Source: Balanoglossus misakiensis
Lineage: Eukaryota > Hemichordata
Direction of reading: 5' to 3'
DNA length: 64,000 bases
Assembly (NCBI GenBank): GCA_040954595.2
Contig: CM082577.2
Span: 15,190,001 to 15,254,000 of the forward strand
Position 1 is the first letter of the stretch. The number at the start of each line of letters is the position of its first letter. This document shows positions 44,764 through 56,045 of the stretch, piece by piece. The notes below the pieces were generated by a model. The model was not told the origin of the DNA. It saw nothing but the letters and a program-made list of their open reading frames with translations, and ran no database searches. The translations under genes and the position numbers were made by a program.

Positions 44764-45468
44764 ATGGAGGCAGACAAGCTCAGCCCATTTGTCAGAGATG
44801 CCCAGAGAATGGACGCTCTCATTACACAGTGTAGACAACAACAAGACCAACTTAGGGGTGTGTTTTTAAGAAAACACGCGTACAAGGAAAACTATATGTT
44901 TTCTCGCGTTGAAGACGTAGACGCGAGACTGTCTTTAATGAAAAGGGCTATACAAACCATCCGATTGTTATGCAAGGGGAAACAATTTACGTTCGAACCT
45001 TTCCAGGAGGAGATGTGTAGGGCCATAATGTTAAGTCGCTTACGACATTTTTTTGGTGAGGAATCTAAAAAGTTTTTCTTGCCTGTGATGAAATACCTAG
45101 GTATAATTTCAGCACACTTTGACGAGCGAACATGCGACAGAATCAACCTATCGAGAGTACGTAGCCAAATAGAAGAATATAACCATAAGTTTATCGTTGT
45201 CATGGTACCGAGACGCTCTGGTAAAAATGCCACCGCGCAAATTATTGCCACGACACTTTTATTGTACGAACCAAATTGTTCAATCATAGTTTGGGCTCAA
45301 GACATGAACTGTGCGTTACTGAACAAAGAAGGTATATGTGAAAATCTATCGCTGCTCAAGACAATATCTGACATACCATTCGATTTTCGCGTTTCCGGGG
45401 ATACGGTGACAGTCGTAAGATGTGATGGTAGTAAAGGCACTCTGCGCGTAAAGCCTAATTCGCCTAAT
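44764..45468 (+). CDS. Herpesvirus-type DNA packaging terminase ATPase, N-terminal exon
   Basis: The 235-residue open segment contains KFIVVMVPRRSGKNATAQ. The phosphate-binding loop PRRSGKN (149-155) is the distinctive herpesviral terminase large-subunit form of Walker A, followed by a predicted strand, IIVWAQDMN (~177-185). Upstream is a helical, Phe-rich segment (FTFEPFQEEMCRAI). The exon ends at CCTAAT/GTAAGT, a consensus donor in phase 0. In mammalian herpesviruses this gene is also split between the Walker A and Walker B parts. The Walker B and nuclease half is not found downstream in the window. Asparagine replaces the usual Thr/Ser after GK, which could impair ATPase activity. A malacoherpesvirus-like origin is my inference. 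Confidence 0.75.
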
Positions 45469-45474
45469 GTAAGT
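45469..45474 (+). other. Splice donor of the terminase-like exon
   Basis: GTAAGT immediately follows codon 235 in phase 0. Reading on through it adds a hydrophobic, unrelated tail and a stop at about 45580, so the change of character also marks the exon end. Confidence 0.65.
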
Positions 45475-46045
45475 GTAAACACATTCCATCTACTATTATG
45501 TATTTGCATTGTATCCAGTTTACATTTTGTGTTCAATATTTATTTCATTATTGCGTACACTTGGATGGTCATCTCAATGTAGTTGTATTTGTAGAGGCCT
45601 ATGGCAACTGGCCATGGCGAAAAGATAAAGGTGCCACGCTCGACACTCTATCACTATTTGATTTACGTTTGTGTATGGGTTCGAATGGCACAAAAGTCAC
45701 AGGACGCAAATGTTTAGATCACAGTGTATCATTTTATTGCGTGTCATACCGATATACAAAGTTAGTACGTACAATTAAACGCTTTCTTAAAGAGTCAGTC
45801 AGTGTACTAATCTCAAAATGTGGTCGCTATCCATTCACACATGGATCATGCTTCCTTTGTCCCAATGATCGTAAAATTCATCCCATCACACCTGTTTAGA
45901 TGTGTACAAATCAGCCGTCGAGAGTTCACAAATACTATTCTACTTAATCGCCATATAATGGTCACGAGAGGGCGCCGTCGCTTGCTGTTTTGTTAGTACA
46001 GCACAGGTCAATCAAGGTCATCTATTGTGTTCTGTCACAGTCCGT
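45475..46045. other. Intron start or truncated end after the terminase exon
   Basis: A pyrimidine-rich stretch and TTTGTAG acceptor-like site near 45593 opens a ~40-codon phase-0 frame, but it carries no terminase motif. The rest has no recognisable gene. Confidence 0.4.
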
Positions 46046-48118
46046 TCAATTGGCAAATGCGAGGCAATTCATTCTTCGCGCTTGGCTGGCACACGACACT
46101 GCGTCAGTGGGTAGTTTAAGATGATCATATATTTCATCAAATCGACGTTTAAACGACTCTTGCATCACCGCTACATTTCTTTGGTGCATTTCCATTTGCC
46201 TGGCCTGGGACGCGACCGTCTGCGTTAACTCATCTACTTTCGAATTGAGCTGTGCCTTATCAGACTCCAATTGGACTATGCGCATTTCTCGCTCTTTTAG
46301 CATAGCCATTACATTCTCCGCGGCTGCTGATTGCTCCCTACAGTTTTCCAACTCGGAACGGAGCGACTCGATAGCAGCTGCTTGTTCCGCACTATGTTCT
46401 TGGTGACGTGAAATGGCATTGTACAGACAAGCGCCCTGTTTCGAGTTGAGAAACTGTACGATAGCTTGAAAGTTCTCATGACTATTCCTTGTACGGGGGC
46501 TGTCTTTCACAAATTCTTTCAATAGTTGACATTCTATAGTGGCGATCGTGATATCGCGTTCTGTTTTCTTGAGTAGGCGACTACCGACCTTTTTCGACAT
46601 GCCTGATGTGATCTCGTCAACGCCGAATACAACAGTGGCGCCTGCCAACACCGAGGACATGGCAGTGACGTAGCAACCTAACACAGTATAGCCGAATTTA
46701 TCATACTGTGTGCACAAGTCGACGCGTGAAGAGTTGGAATATTGCGGTTTTGAGCGAATGATTCGGGCCACGGTGGAAACAATCGCACTATTCTGACATG
46801 GTTCGTTGTTTTGACCGGATAATCCTAACGGACACTTGAATTTAGTTCCAGATCTGCTTTCTATCAGTTTTATTGCGATTCGTTTTGTTGGGCCAGACGA
46901 TTCGATTACTTCAATGGTTGGGTTGTCCGGGATAATTGCGTCGTTAGAAACGGTTACATTTATCACTTTGCAATCTTCTAAGGGTTTCATAATCTTAAAC
47001 CAATAAATTGTCGCTGGATACACTTGTTCACCAACGTGCATGTAGTACAAATTGTTCTTTAATTGTGGGGGCAATTTATCGCAATCTCCATACAGCACAG
47101 GCATCCCAACCACAGCCGCGGCAGAATTTATGTCATCCTCTGTCGACAGTTGAATCAAAGGAGGGGTTTTCGAGTCCAAGAAATCGCATACATAATTCTT
47201 GTTCCGTTTACAGTCTTTCATTCGCTTGCGCTTGGCAGTTACCGAAGTATTGTCTCCCAACAGCGAAAACTGATCGTTTCCACATTGCACAGTAATAAGG
47301 TTCCAGGCCTCTTTCGGAGATAGCACGTGATAATGCCCGTCTTTCATTAAAGCGATGCACGGAAAATCATTGCTTTGACCTTTCTGTAACATGTATGATA
47401 TAGGTGTTCTGATTGCGTCGTGAAACTCTTTCATACAGTCATTATCGCTTGTGTATAATGACAGAATAGCACCAAAATTGCCGCGAATGGTCAAATGGCG
47501 TTCCGCGTCGTTCGATTGGTCTGGTATTAAATCCTGAGTATAAGACATCGGACTTTGTGCGTCGAGCGGGGGGTGAATTTCAGCGGCAGATGCGCGAATT
47601 TCCTCTGGAACTTGATAACTGGTGCATGGATGAGAAACTGCAGTGGCATTCTCTGACGGCCCCGGGTTATATTGTTCAGTGTGGTTGTCGGATCCACCGT
47701 GCCGGTCCGCGTGATAGAACGGAGAAGAGTCTATCGAACTGGGTTCATTATGGACTAAGAATTCGGTCGTTGCCTCTGTGGCATTCACGCTCGGGGCCTG
47801 ACGGGTATGATCTGATACGCCTAGCAACAAATCTATGATGTTTGGAGACTCGTTCACCATTTCGGCCGAAAAATCTTGTTCAATATCGTCTCCAAATAAA
47901 AAGTCTTGGACGGTGGTATAAGGCTCATCGCTCGATATATCAGGAGCCATTTCTACATCACAAGCCTGTATGACAAAAAATGAGGAAATGTATTAACAGT
48001 TGTGCGAAGACACAGTGGGTTAACAAACAAAATGCGTTTAATGTGTATATGTACTCACGGGAATTTGAACCTGTCGGAGTACCGTCTGTAGAAAATCACT
48101 ATAATCGGTTTGAGCCAT
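46046..48118 (-). CDS. Spliced coiled-coil protein of unknown function, paralogue A
   Basis: Exon 1 (48118-48059) begins ATGGCTCAAACC and encodes 20 residues up to CCC/GTGAGT. Exon 2 (47965-46046) follows TTTTTTGTCATACAG and continues in phase 0 for 639 residues, total about 659. The first ~160 residues are acidic and Ser/Thr-rich. The middle contains AVVGMPVLYGD and YPATIYWFKIM, shared in form with the neighbouring paralogue. The last ~100 residues (about 555-640) form a predicted coiled coil (AAAIESLRSELENCREQ, KEREMRIVQLESDKAQLNSK). I recognise no family. Lying antisense after the terminase exon, it would be inside that gene's intron if exon 2 existed downstream. Confidence 0.75.
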
Positions 48119-48527
48119 CTTCAATAATAAGCTGTACTCGTGGTTGACGTTCGCTTTATACATGTGCAACGTGTGTTCACATCAACATGCATGGGTTAAA
48201 TTCATGTATGTTGTTGTGTATCCATCCCAGTTTACGTGTAGGCCGTCGCGATCACGTGACAAAATACGAGGTCATTATTACCACCACAAGCTACATATAA
48301 GCTGCCGTGACCACGTTATGTGTATGTATTTGTATGTATAAATTACTTCATGTACGTGATGTGTAACTATAAAGGTGATGTAGTTACATCGAGACACCAT
48401 CTTAGTACACACACACTGCACAACTTGCATAAAATGTAGTTCATACACGTATACAAGCACGGTGTTTTGTATCAAAAATAGTTTAATAACAGCTATTCTA
48501 CAATGACTTTAACAACCACTGTAAGTA
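48119..48527. other. Promoter-side spacer between the two paralogues
   Basis: About 400 bases with CACGTG/ATCACGTGAC-like motifs and TACATATAAGC text. No ORF is credible. It separates the start of paralogue A from the stop of paralogue B. Confidence 0.5.
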
Positions 48528-51000
48528 TCATTCTGTCAAGTTCATTTTTTCGTCTAGGCCAGGGACCATCTTACACATTTCGGATAATGCTAGAGCTAAT
48601 ATTCTGTTTTCCAGTTCTATATTGGATATTTTATCTATGGGGTTGTTTTCAAAATCTGTAACGCTTTCGTCATCATGCAACAACAATTTGAACCACAAAA
48701 TAATCGCTACGTATGAGTCACCTTCGAAATTGATGACGGATATTGAGTCATTTGCATAATCAGATATATCACATAGTACCGGCATTCCAAACTTCGCATA
48801 CAACCACCTGTTGGATCCTTCAACAAAACGGTCTGTTTTAAGTCTGGGTGTCTGTTCTACAAAATTACCTAACGCACGTGGGTTTGTAGTTAACCCAAGT
48901 TCACGAAGGATATCATGGCTATTTTGCAAAACCATGGATTCTACCGCGTCTAAATAATGCATGGCTTGTACACTGCCATCTTCCCTTAGGAAAAGGGTTG
49001 AACACCTATCAACACCAGGAGTAGCTAAAGCTTCCAGCGAAACAGTACACGCACTGGGGACTGATTGCCAAACTCCTCCACGTTGTTTATAAAAAGCTAT
49101 GTATTCTTTGAAACACGACCCGTGTGCTTGTATCGTTTTTATTTTATTTAACAGTATCATTGGATGGTGATTTTGCGACCTCCGGTGTGTTGATTGGTGA
49201 ACATCCTCAGAGACGACCTAAACAGTTGCATTGATAGAGAGGAAGATAGAAAGAGTGGTTTAGTGGAAAGTAATATTTAGTCAAATGTTGGCAACCCGAT
49301 TTACATGTAGAATGACATGTACGTACCTCAGTTGTATTTTCAGTAGATATATCCCGGGATGAATCGTCGGGTTCATGAATAGGCGTTTCCGTATGTTGTT
49401 CTTGGATCACACGAACCTACAAAAAAACAAACAAAAGTGTAACATTTTTAACATTGCTTGGGACCACTCCGCTTAATGGTTAGCACACACACACACAATC
49501 GCTGGCTCGCCGTTGACTGGACCAGCGCGCCCTCAACCGTTAACAAACAAACGAACACCGCTTCGCAATGTCCCAGCGTAAATCTCTCTTGACAGTAAAG
49601 TTTAATTGGCGGTCCACGGGATACTAATTAAACAGTTTTCAAAGCAATGAAGCCCTTACACGGAGGCGTGAAAAACTAATTGTCCGCCTCGAGCTAGCTA
49701 AGTATTCGGCTTCAACCGACTCGCCATTTTTAAGCGCAGCCAGATAGTAGCGCGTGTTAACCCCCCCCCCCCCCCCACCCCAACCAAATCAGCGACGAAC
49801 CTTCAATGCCGGCTGACTGGTAGCAGAAAACACAAACGACCTTGAATCACACCACGACAGTAGTCGGGTCTGTGAGCACCCCCAAACGCAAATTTATCGG
49901 CGAAAAACTACGGGAGCTTTTTGAAACAGCGACACTGGCTCGCTGTTGACTGTACCAGCGCGCCCTCAACCGTTAACAAACAAACGAACACCGCTTCGCA
50001 ATGTCCCAGCGTAAATCTCTCTTGACAGTCAAGTTTAATTGGCGGTCCACGGGATACTAAAATGATCGACCCAGAAGTGGCCAGTAACGTTTGAATTCCT
50101 AATTTGCATACAGTTCCCCAACTTTGTTTAGCAATTTGCAACCCATTTCTGACAATAATTCACCCCAGGCACATTACTGGTACTATGAGTTTACTACGTG
50201 TGATTTTTCATGAAGTTTTAAGAAATTCTTTACCTTCACTGACAAAATGTCAACGTGACCTTGAAGTTACAACTTTTGTAAACAAATATCTGCCATACCC
50301 ACACAAAAATTAACCCCTCATGTTTTAGAAACATTATTAAAACCCTCTATTCATCATTTTGACACGAATACAATCCCCCCCTCCCCTTCAACTTGAAAGA
50401 GTTATCGCTGCCCGAGTTGTAGGTAGATCAAAATGCAAGTCATCGAGAGCTATTTGAGCCATAGATAAACAATGCGTAAATTTCTGCTGTATTTAGATAA
50501 TAATCGCGGTCTCTACGTCAGTCGACAACTTTTGCCGGGCCGTTGATACTTGCCATAACGTAATTCGAATTGTATATTTGCCATAGCGCTACAAATCTCA
50601 TTCACCTGACATGTCTTATTTCGGGCCACCAACACGTTTTTGACAAATAGTTTACGATACAAGTCGATTGAAATGTGGCAAATAAATGTTGAATTAAACG
50701 TACGTACCAGTTCTGTATCTCCGCCGGACAGATATATGTTGAAATCATTGGATCGACAAATCGGTGTTTCCTCTTGCAGTTCACGGAGAAGGCGGTTCTA
50801 ATAACAACAAATACCATAAAAAAATATTTGATAACATTGGATGAAGTTGTTAAATTCTCACAAAATCTATTTTACCTCATTTACATTGACAAGAGTATTT
50901 GATACATCTCTGCACACTCTGGTGAGAATAAAAAACTTACGTAATCATCTTGCCCTAGTAATGATTCGGATATATTTTCATCCAGCCCAATCAAATCCAT
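48528..51000 (-). CDS. Four-exon gene of unknown function, paralogue B
   Basis: Exons on the minus strand are 51000-50941 (60 nt, donor GTAAGT), 50797-50708 (90 nt, acceptor TTATTAG, donor GTACGT), 49416-49327 (90 nt, acceptor TTTTTGTAG, donor GTACGT) and 49217-48528 (690 nt, acceptor CAACTGTTTAG). All introns are phase 0 and the frame stays open, giving about 309 residues. The first three exons are short and acidic. The last contains KFGMPVLCDISD and YVAIILWFKLLL, which match paralogue A in order and spacing. Paralogue A also starts with a 20-codon exon. It lacks A's long coiled coil. Introns have taken up repeats. Function unknown. Confidence 0.7.
49502..49627. repeat. 126-bp direct repeat, copy 1 (intron 2 of paralogue B)
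   Basis: CTGGCTCGCCGTTGACTGG to CACGGGATACTAA. It is nearly identical to 49935-50060, with a few substitutions. A C homopolymer (49760-49776) lies between the copies. Confidence 0.9.
49935..50060. repeat. 126-bp direct repeat, copy 2
   Basis: Same unit and orientation as 49502-49627. Both share CAACCGTTAACAAACAAACG and the GGCGGTCCACGG segment. Confidence 0.9.
50079..50335. repeat. Dispersed repeat, copy 1 (intron of paralogue B)
   Basis: Starts CCAGTAACGTTTGAATTCCT and contains GGCACATTACTGG and GTGACCTTGAAG. It is closely related to 51233-51515. Confidence 0.8.
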
Positions 51001-51232
51001 GTTGTCTGATAACAGTTTATACCAAGAAAATGGTAGCAACATGAAGACAACCCTAATATTTATACAAGAACACTTCAGAAGTTAATTAAAATCACATGTA
51101 GGCACTTGACGACAATTATTCATGCCATCAGACAGAAAATGACATTAGTTGGTCTCTCGTGTATAATTGTTTGACTCGAATATTGAAACTTGACGACAGA
51201 CATTGGACATGGTGCAACGCAAACGCTTGAAC

Positions 51233-51515
51233 TTGCCAGTAACGTTTGCATTCCTCATTTGCATACAGTTCTGGCAATTATTTCACCCCGGGCACATTAC
51301 TGGCACTATGAGTGTACTACATGTGATTTTTCATTAAGTTTTATCAAGAAGAATTTCTTTACTTCCACTGACAAAATTGTGAACACGAAATTCAAAGTGA
51401 CCTTGAAGGTAACAAAAACAAAAAACAAAGAAAAAAAAAATATCTGCCATACCCACACAAAAATTAACCCCCTCAGGTTTTAGAAACATTATTAAACTCA
51501 TCTATTCAAAATTTT
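51233..51515. repeat. Dispersed repeat, copy 2 (upstream of paralogue B)
   Basis: Starts CCAGTAACGTTTGCATTCCT and matches 50079-50335 with small indels. It lies just upstream of the first exon of paralogue B. Confidence 0.8.
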
Positions 51516-53520
51516 GACATGAATATATCCATGCAGCGTTGGAAAGGAAGTCATAACGTCATAGGTCAACATGCCTTGACTTAGTTCATGGGGAAGACAA
51601 TTTTTACACCGTCATTACTCCTCAAGGGAGCCGCTCGCAACATTATAATTTCACGGTAACTCAGTTCAATATCTTCCTAGCCTACCCAATTTTTTTTCAA
51701 GACAAGAAATCTTTTATGTGAGTCAGGGACCACAATTTCAGTCAACATACCGAAACTGTCTTTCTCGGGAACGCGTCGTTAAAACTTCACGAAAAATCAT
51801 CCTATCATTGACTGTGGTGATTCATACCCGTACCACTCAGTGAAATAGATCTCTTTAGTCTGGGCGCCTTAATGAGCCCATTAAGCGCAAGAATGTTCCC
51901 TCAAGAAATAAAGACGGTCGGGAAACTCTCGGGCCTCATTATGGTTCGCTTAAATGTTGATTGGGTTCAACAATCCACTTAACTCTCCACACCCCCCACC
52001 TCCCTATCAGAAGCATGCCACATCCTGAACAGTTAATTAGCCATGCCAAGCACCTGTTTTCTCGGCGGTCTGCGACATTTCCGCAGGAAAACTGACATTT
52101 CGGACAGTTTTATTTGGTCAGTTCTAATTGTTTCTGTTGTAAAGGGCGGTGGGACGTGTAAAAAACGTCTTTATCATTGAATATTTCAATCATTTTACGA
52201 CAACAGAGTGTCACACTTTCGGGTATCGTAACATTCGACACTGGGATTTCACACTCAAGTGTAAAACACGAAAAATCACTTGTCGCGTCGGCACGGCTTT
52301 GGTCAATTTTTTGATAGTGTGAAGTAGATTTATCGCCGAAATAAGCTTAGCACTGTCGTTGATAATACAAATGAAAGCCATGGGTTGGATGAGATCCCCG
52401 GCGGAGATCGTCCGAGATGTCAACATCAAAGACACGGCTTTTCAAACGCACGGACTTCATTCCGCGACACAGTGAAGGCGTGTCGGGTCGCGGTCAGTGA
52501 CCATGGCAGCGCCGATATGCCAAGACGTCACTTGCGGAAGTGACCTCGTGTGGAGAGCTCATTTTGCGCGGTTTGAATGTTACTGACATCTAGCGAGAAC
52601 TATGACAGCTTCGATACATTAACGTATGATGAAATCATCGACTTTGTTTCTCAGAAATAAACTCATGGCATGAAAAATTAGGACGATAAAGAGAACGAGA
52701 CACTAGCTTTAGCGAAATCTACCGTGGCCATGGAAGGCCTACGCACGTTCATGGTTTGTTACGATAACCGGCCACATACGATGTTGAACGGATCAGAACA
52801 TTGCAGCTTTGATTTCGTCTTTTTTTTCTTTCTTAACCTTTTGAACTCCTAAGGCCAAAAAAAAAAAAAAGAGTTTTGTTTAGCGTCCTCGCGCGCGTCA
52901 CTTTTAAACATGCGCGTCGAGGCTTTTTTTTCGTAATTTTCGAACCCGGAAATCAACTGCAGTGTTTTCTCCAGGACGCGCGATTCCCCCTCTTTTACAC
53001 TTGAAGCGCCCCTTGTAACAAGTTCAGGGGGCGACAATCGCCCCTTCTTGAGCAGCCCACCCGGCCAGTACATGCGCGTCCAAGCCTCCATAGCAGGCAC
53101 CGTAGGTCAAAACACTGGGAAAACGGCCTATACATTTTAACTTCCCCCCCCCCCAAACTATGTTGTAGATGACTTTCACATTCATTTACGTGTAATTTAG
53201 CTCCAGGGCTATAGTGTGCAATTGTTGGAACAGCCTATCTGGATACCGTAGTGAACTTGTTGATATGGCGACTTTTGAAATTGGGTTGGCAGAACGTAAC
53301 AATTTTATGCAAATTAAAGAAACTGCGTTCCTGCCATGGCGATTATCAAGAATGTATCAGTTTATAATAATATAACCCGCCCAACAGGTTCGGATAATCG
53401 GTGTTCCACTGTATATTCAATATGGCGAGCTCAACATGTAAACACACAACTTCTCATCCCTCAAAAACATACAGGGGACCCATCTTAAGTAACGTCCAAT
53501 GTAAAAGGTCACTGAACTCG
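51516..53520. other. No recognisable gene
   Basis: About 2 kb of non-coding sequence with a few short simple repeats (A tract at 52856-52870). ORFs here are short and without motifs. Confidence 0.5.
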
Positions 53521-53529
53521 TCAGCGTAT

Positions 53530-53802
53530 TATGTGGCTACTCGTACATTGACCTTTTGGGGCGGGATTCTTTTTTGGCGCGCAACCACTAGTACCAGGCC
53601 CCAGACCAGGAACTGGCGACCCGCCGTTTGTTTCCAACGCCAAATTTGATTCTAATGTTGAATGTCCGAGAAAACAATTTATCTGACCTGTAGTTTTCTT
53701 GGCTCGCTTACGTTTTAATTTGGAAACTTTTAAAAGAATCAAACGCCACCGTCTTGATGACTGGCCCCTATTTTAATAATGGTTTCGTCGTTTCGCAATG
53801 GA
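53530..53802. repeat. Interspersed repeat (CATTGACCTTTTGGGGCGGG family), copy 1
   Basis: The text from CATTGACCTTTTGGGGCGGG through ACTGGCCCCTATTTTAATAA is found again at 55810-56045. The last part (CGCCACCGTCTTGATGACTG) also forms both arms of the hairpin at 59764-59906. Confidence 0.85.
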
Positions 53803-53910
53803 AAAGGTCGCTGAACTCGCCAGCTGAAGCGATTGCGAAACAGCGAAACCACAAAAAACTGACATTATTTCCTTAAATACCACAGAGCGAAGGATGCATA
53901 TTGCAATTAA

Positions 53911-54255
53911 AGGGACAAAGTCTCTCTCTCGCTGCCCTTTTTTTCCATTAATTATATTTGATACAAGACACCGTTTGTTATTCTACATGTGGATATATAG
54001 TGAATGAACGTTCAACCACCCGCAACTTCCATCCCTCTTATAGACAGGAGAGTGAAAAAAATCGCCAAAATGAATCATTGTTCTGTACCATTAATTCATT
54101 TTGGGCGAGTTTTTACTCTCGTATCATACAAGTGGGATGGAAGTTTTGTGTGGTTGAACGTTCATTCACTATATATCCACATGTAGAATAACAAACGGTG
54201 TCTTGTATCCAACATAATTAATGGAAAAAGGGCAGCGAGAGAGACTTTGTCCCTT
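53911..54255. mobile_element. TTAA-associated fold-back MITE, copy 1
   Basis: AGGGACAAAGTCTCTCTCTC at the left end is inverted at the right end, and the inverted similarity covers almost the entire ~170-base arms. TTAA lies immediately left (53907-53910) and one base after the right end (54256-54259). A second copy lies at 56909. The element is non-coding. Confidence 0.88.
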
Positions 54256-54259
54256 TTAA

Positions 54260-54790
54260 GATAATAAAGACTTTTGTCTTACCACTCCCATCAGCGTCTG
54301 ACCTTCGGCAGTCTACATGTCTGGTCATACATACATACATACATCAACATGTACATGTCTGATCAGCTGGCAGAAACAGTCAGTTGACTTCTGAGTGGCC
54401 TCGAGTCAATGTAGTATGTGTCACGCGCAAAGCACCATGGGAGTTCCAACATGAGTAAGCGTTGTGTCTTACCACTCCCATCAGCGTCTGACCTTCGGCA
54501 GTCGGCATACATGTCTGTCATACATACATACATCCACATATACTAGTACATGTCTGATCAGCTGGCATCCGGGTGTCCTATGGGAGTTCCAACATGAGTA
54601 AGCGTTGTGTCTTACCACTCCCATCAGCGTCTGACCTTCGGCAGTCGGCATACATGTCTGTCATACATACATACATCGACATACTAGTATACTAGTACAT
54701 GTCTGATCAGCTGGCATCCGGGTGTCCTTGCGTCGGTGGTAGTGGTATATGTCACACGCAAAGCACCATGGGAGTTCCAACATGAGTAAG
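54260..54790. repeat. Imperfect ~145-190 bp tandem repeats
   Basis: The text GTCTTACCACTCCCATCAGC is found near 54277, 54464 and 54608, each followed by TACATACATACATC and, further on, TGGGAGTTCCAACATGAGTA. Spacing varies (about 187 and 144). Confidence 0.8.
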
Positions 54791-54792
54791 CG

Positions 54793-54920
54793 TTCCATTC
54801 TCCACGCAGAGAATAACCTTGCTAGGGAGTCCGACCACTATAGCCGCTATTTAGTGGCTATTGGGAAGACCCCCTATATAGTCTAGAATTATCCACTCCA
54901 AGTCTATGCGTGGAGAATGT
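54793..54920. repeat. Short inverted-repeat element
   Basis: CATTCTCCACGCA at the left end and TGCGTGGAGAATG at the right end, about 128 bases apart. Possibly a small MITE. Confidence 0.55.
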
Positions 54921-55800
54921 AAGAACTTTTCTGTAAACTTTCCGGGGCATATTATGGAAACTGGAAGCGAAAAACTGGACCATATTTTCGACCGCTGAAG
55001 GGGAGGTTTTAGCGTTTACATGATTTAAAATAACGCACTCTAGCGAAAGTTACCGCAAGTTGAAAATGCCTCAACAAACGTAGACTTGCTCCAAGTCTAT
55101 GGGCTGTGTAGGGAACGTGTCGGCCCATACCCGAAACCACAAGCTCAGTCGCAAATTCGAAACTCGCCTCACTACCAAAAACACGCTTAAGGCAAGCATG
55201 CATGCAAAAAAGTATTGAAATTATTTATTAAGACAAAAAACCACCGAAAACACAAAAAGTATTGAGATTTAAAAATCACCAAGCGACTAGTGGGCTAGTC
55301 TACAACAAACGGTCTGTGAGCGGCCATTCAAAATGCAACGGTATGCTAATGAAGGTGGTGCGCTCTGGTTGATTGTCGCGATTTGTTTATGTTTTTTTTC
55401 ACTCCGTATGTCAGCTGGCATCATGGCGTACTGTTGCCAACGACGTAGTTTGAAGTTAGCAGGCAGACTAAACAGCGAGCGCGCAGCTTTATTGTGTGTA
55501 TATTTTGAAAGACTAATATGTAATGTGTGTGAAATTGCATGGGAGCCCCAAATCGATTTCACTGTACTATCTCATAGGCGTCTAACACATTCCAACGAAA
55601 CCACAAAGATCGAAACCTCAAAATGCGGCAGCAACTTACACTATTTCCTTAAATACCACAAGGCAGGGAGGCATGAATTGCAATTAAGATAATAAAGAAA
55701 TTTGGACAAGGATACTGTGTTGTGTGAGTTACATGCGTTTCTATATATAACTACTACTCTTACCCCCCATCAGTGTTTGACCCTCGAAAGCTTATGGAAT
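54921..55800. other. Duplicated non-coding segments
   Basis: Segments around 54998-55040 (TTTACATGATTTAAAATAAC) and 55308-55370 (GTCTGTGAGCGGCCATTCAA) are seen again at 58245-58330. The open frame at 55333-55692 spans repeat text and has no motif, so I do not call a gene. Confidence 0.6.
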
Positions 55801-55809
55801 ATACTCGTA

Positions 55810-56045
55810 CATTGACCTTTTGGGGCGGGATTCTTTTTTGGCGCGCAACCACACCAGGAACTGGCGACCCGCCGTTTGTTTCCAACGCCAAATTTGATTC
55901 TGATGTTGAATTTCCGAAAAAACAATTCATCTGACCTGTAGTTTTCTTGGGTCGCTTACGTTTTAATTTGGAAACTTTTTAAAAAATCATACGCCACAGT
56001 CTTGATGACTGGCCCCTATTTTAATAATGGTTTCGTCGTTTCGCT
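55810..56045. repeat. Interspersed repeat, copy 2
   Basis: Near-copy of 53530-53802 with small deletions, leading straight into the 82-bp array. Confidence 0.85.

Noticed and set aside
45594-45717. Possible second exon for the terminase gene (phase-0 frame after TTTGTAG, about 40 codons containing a KVPRSTLYHYL segment)
   Set aside because: It carries none of the expected Walker B or nuclease motifs and looks more like a chance or transposon-derived helix-turn-helix text.
52849-53100. 83-codon minus-strand ORF
   Set aside because: Runs through an A/T homopolymer, lacks motifs and has no splice or neighbour support.
55333-55692. 119-codon ORF with a hydrophobic N-terminus
   Set aside because: Its beginning is shared with a non-coding repeat at 58.3 kb and it has no recognisable motif.
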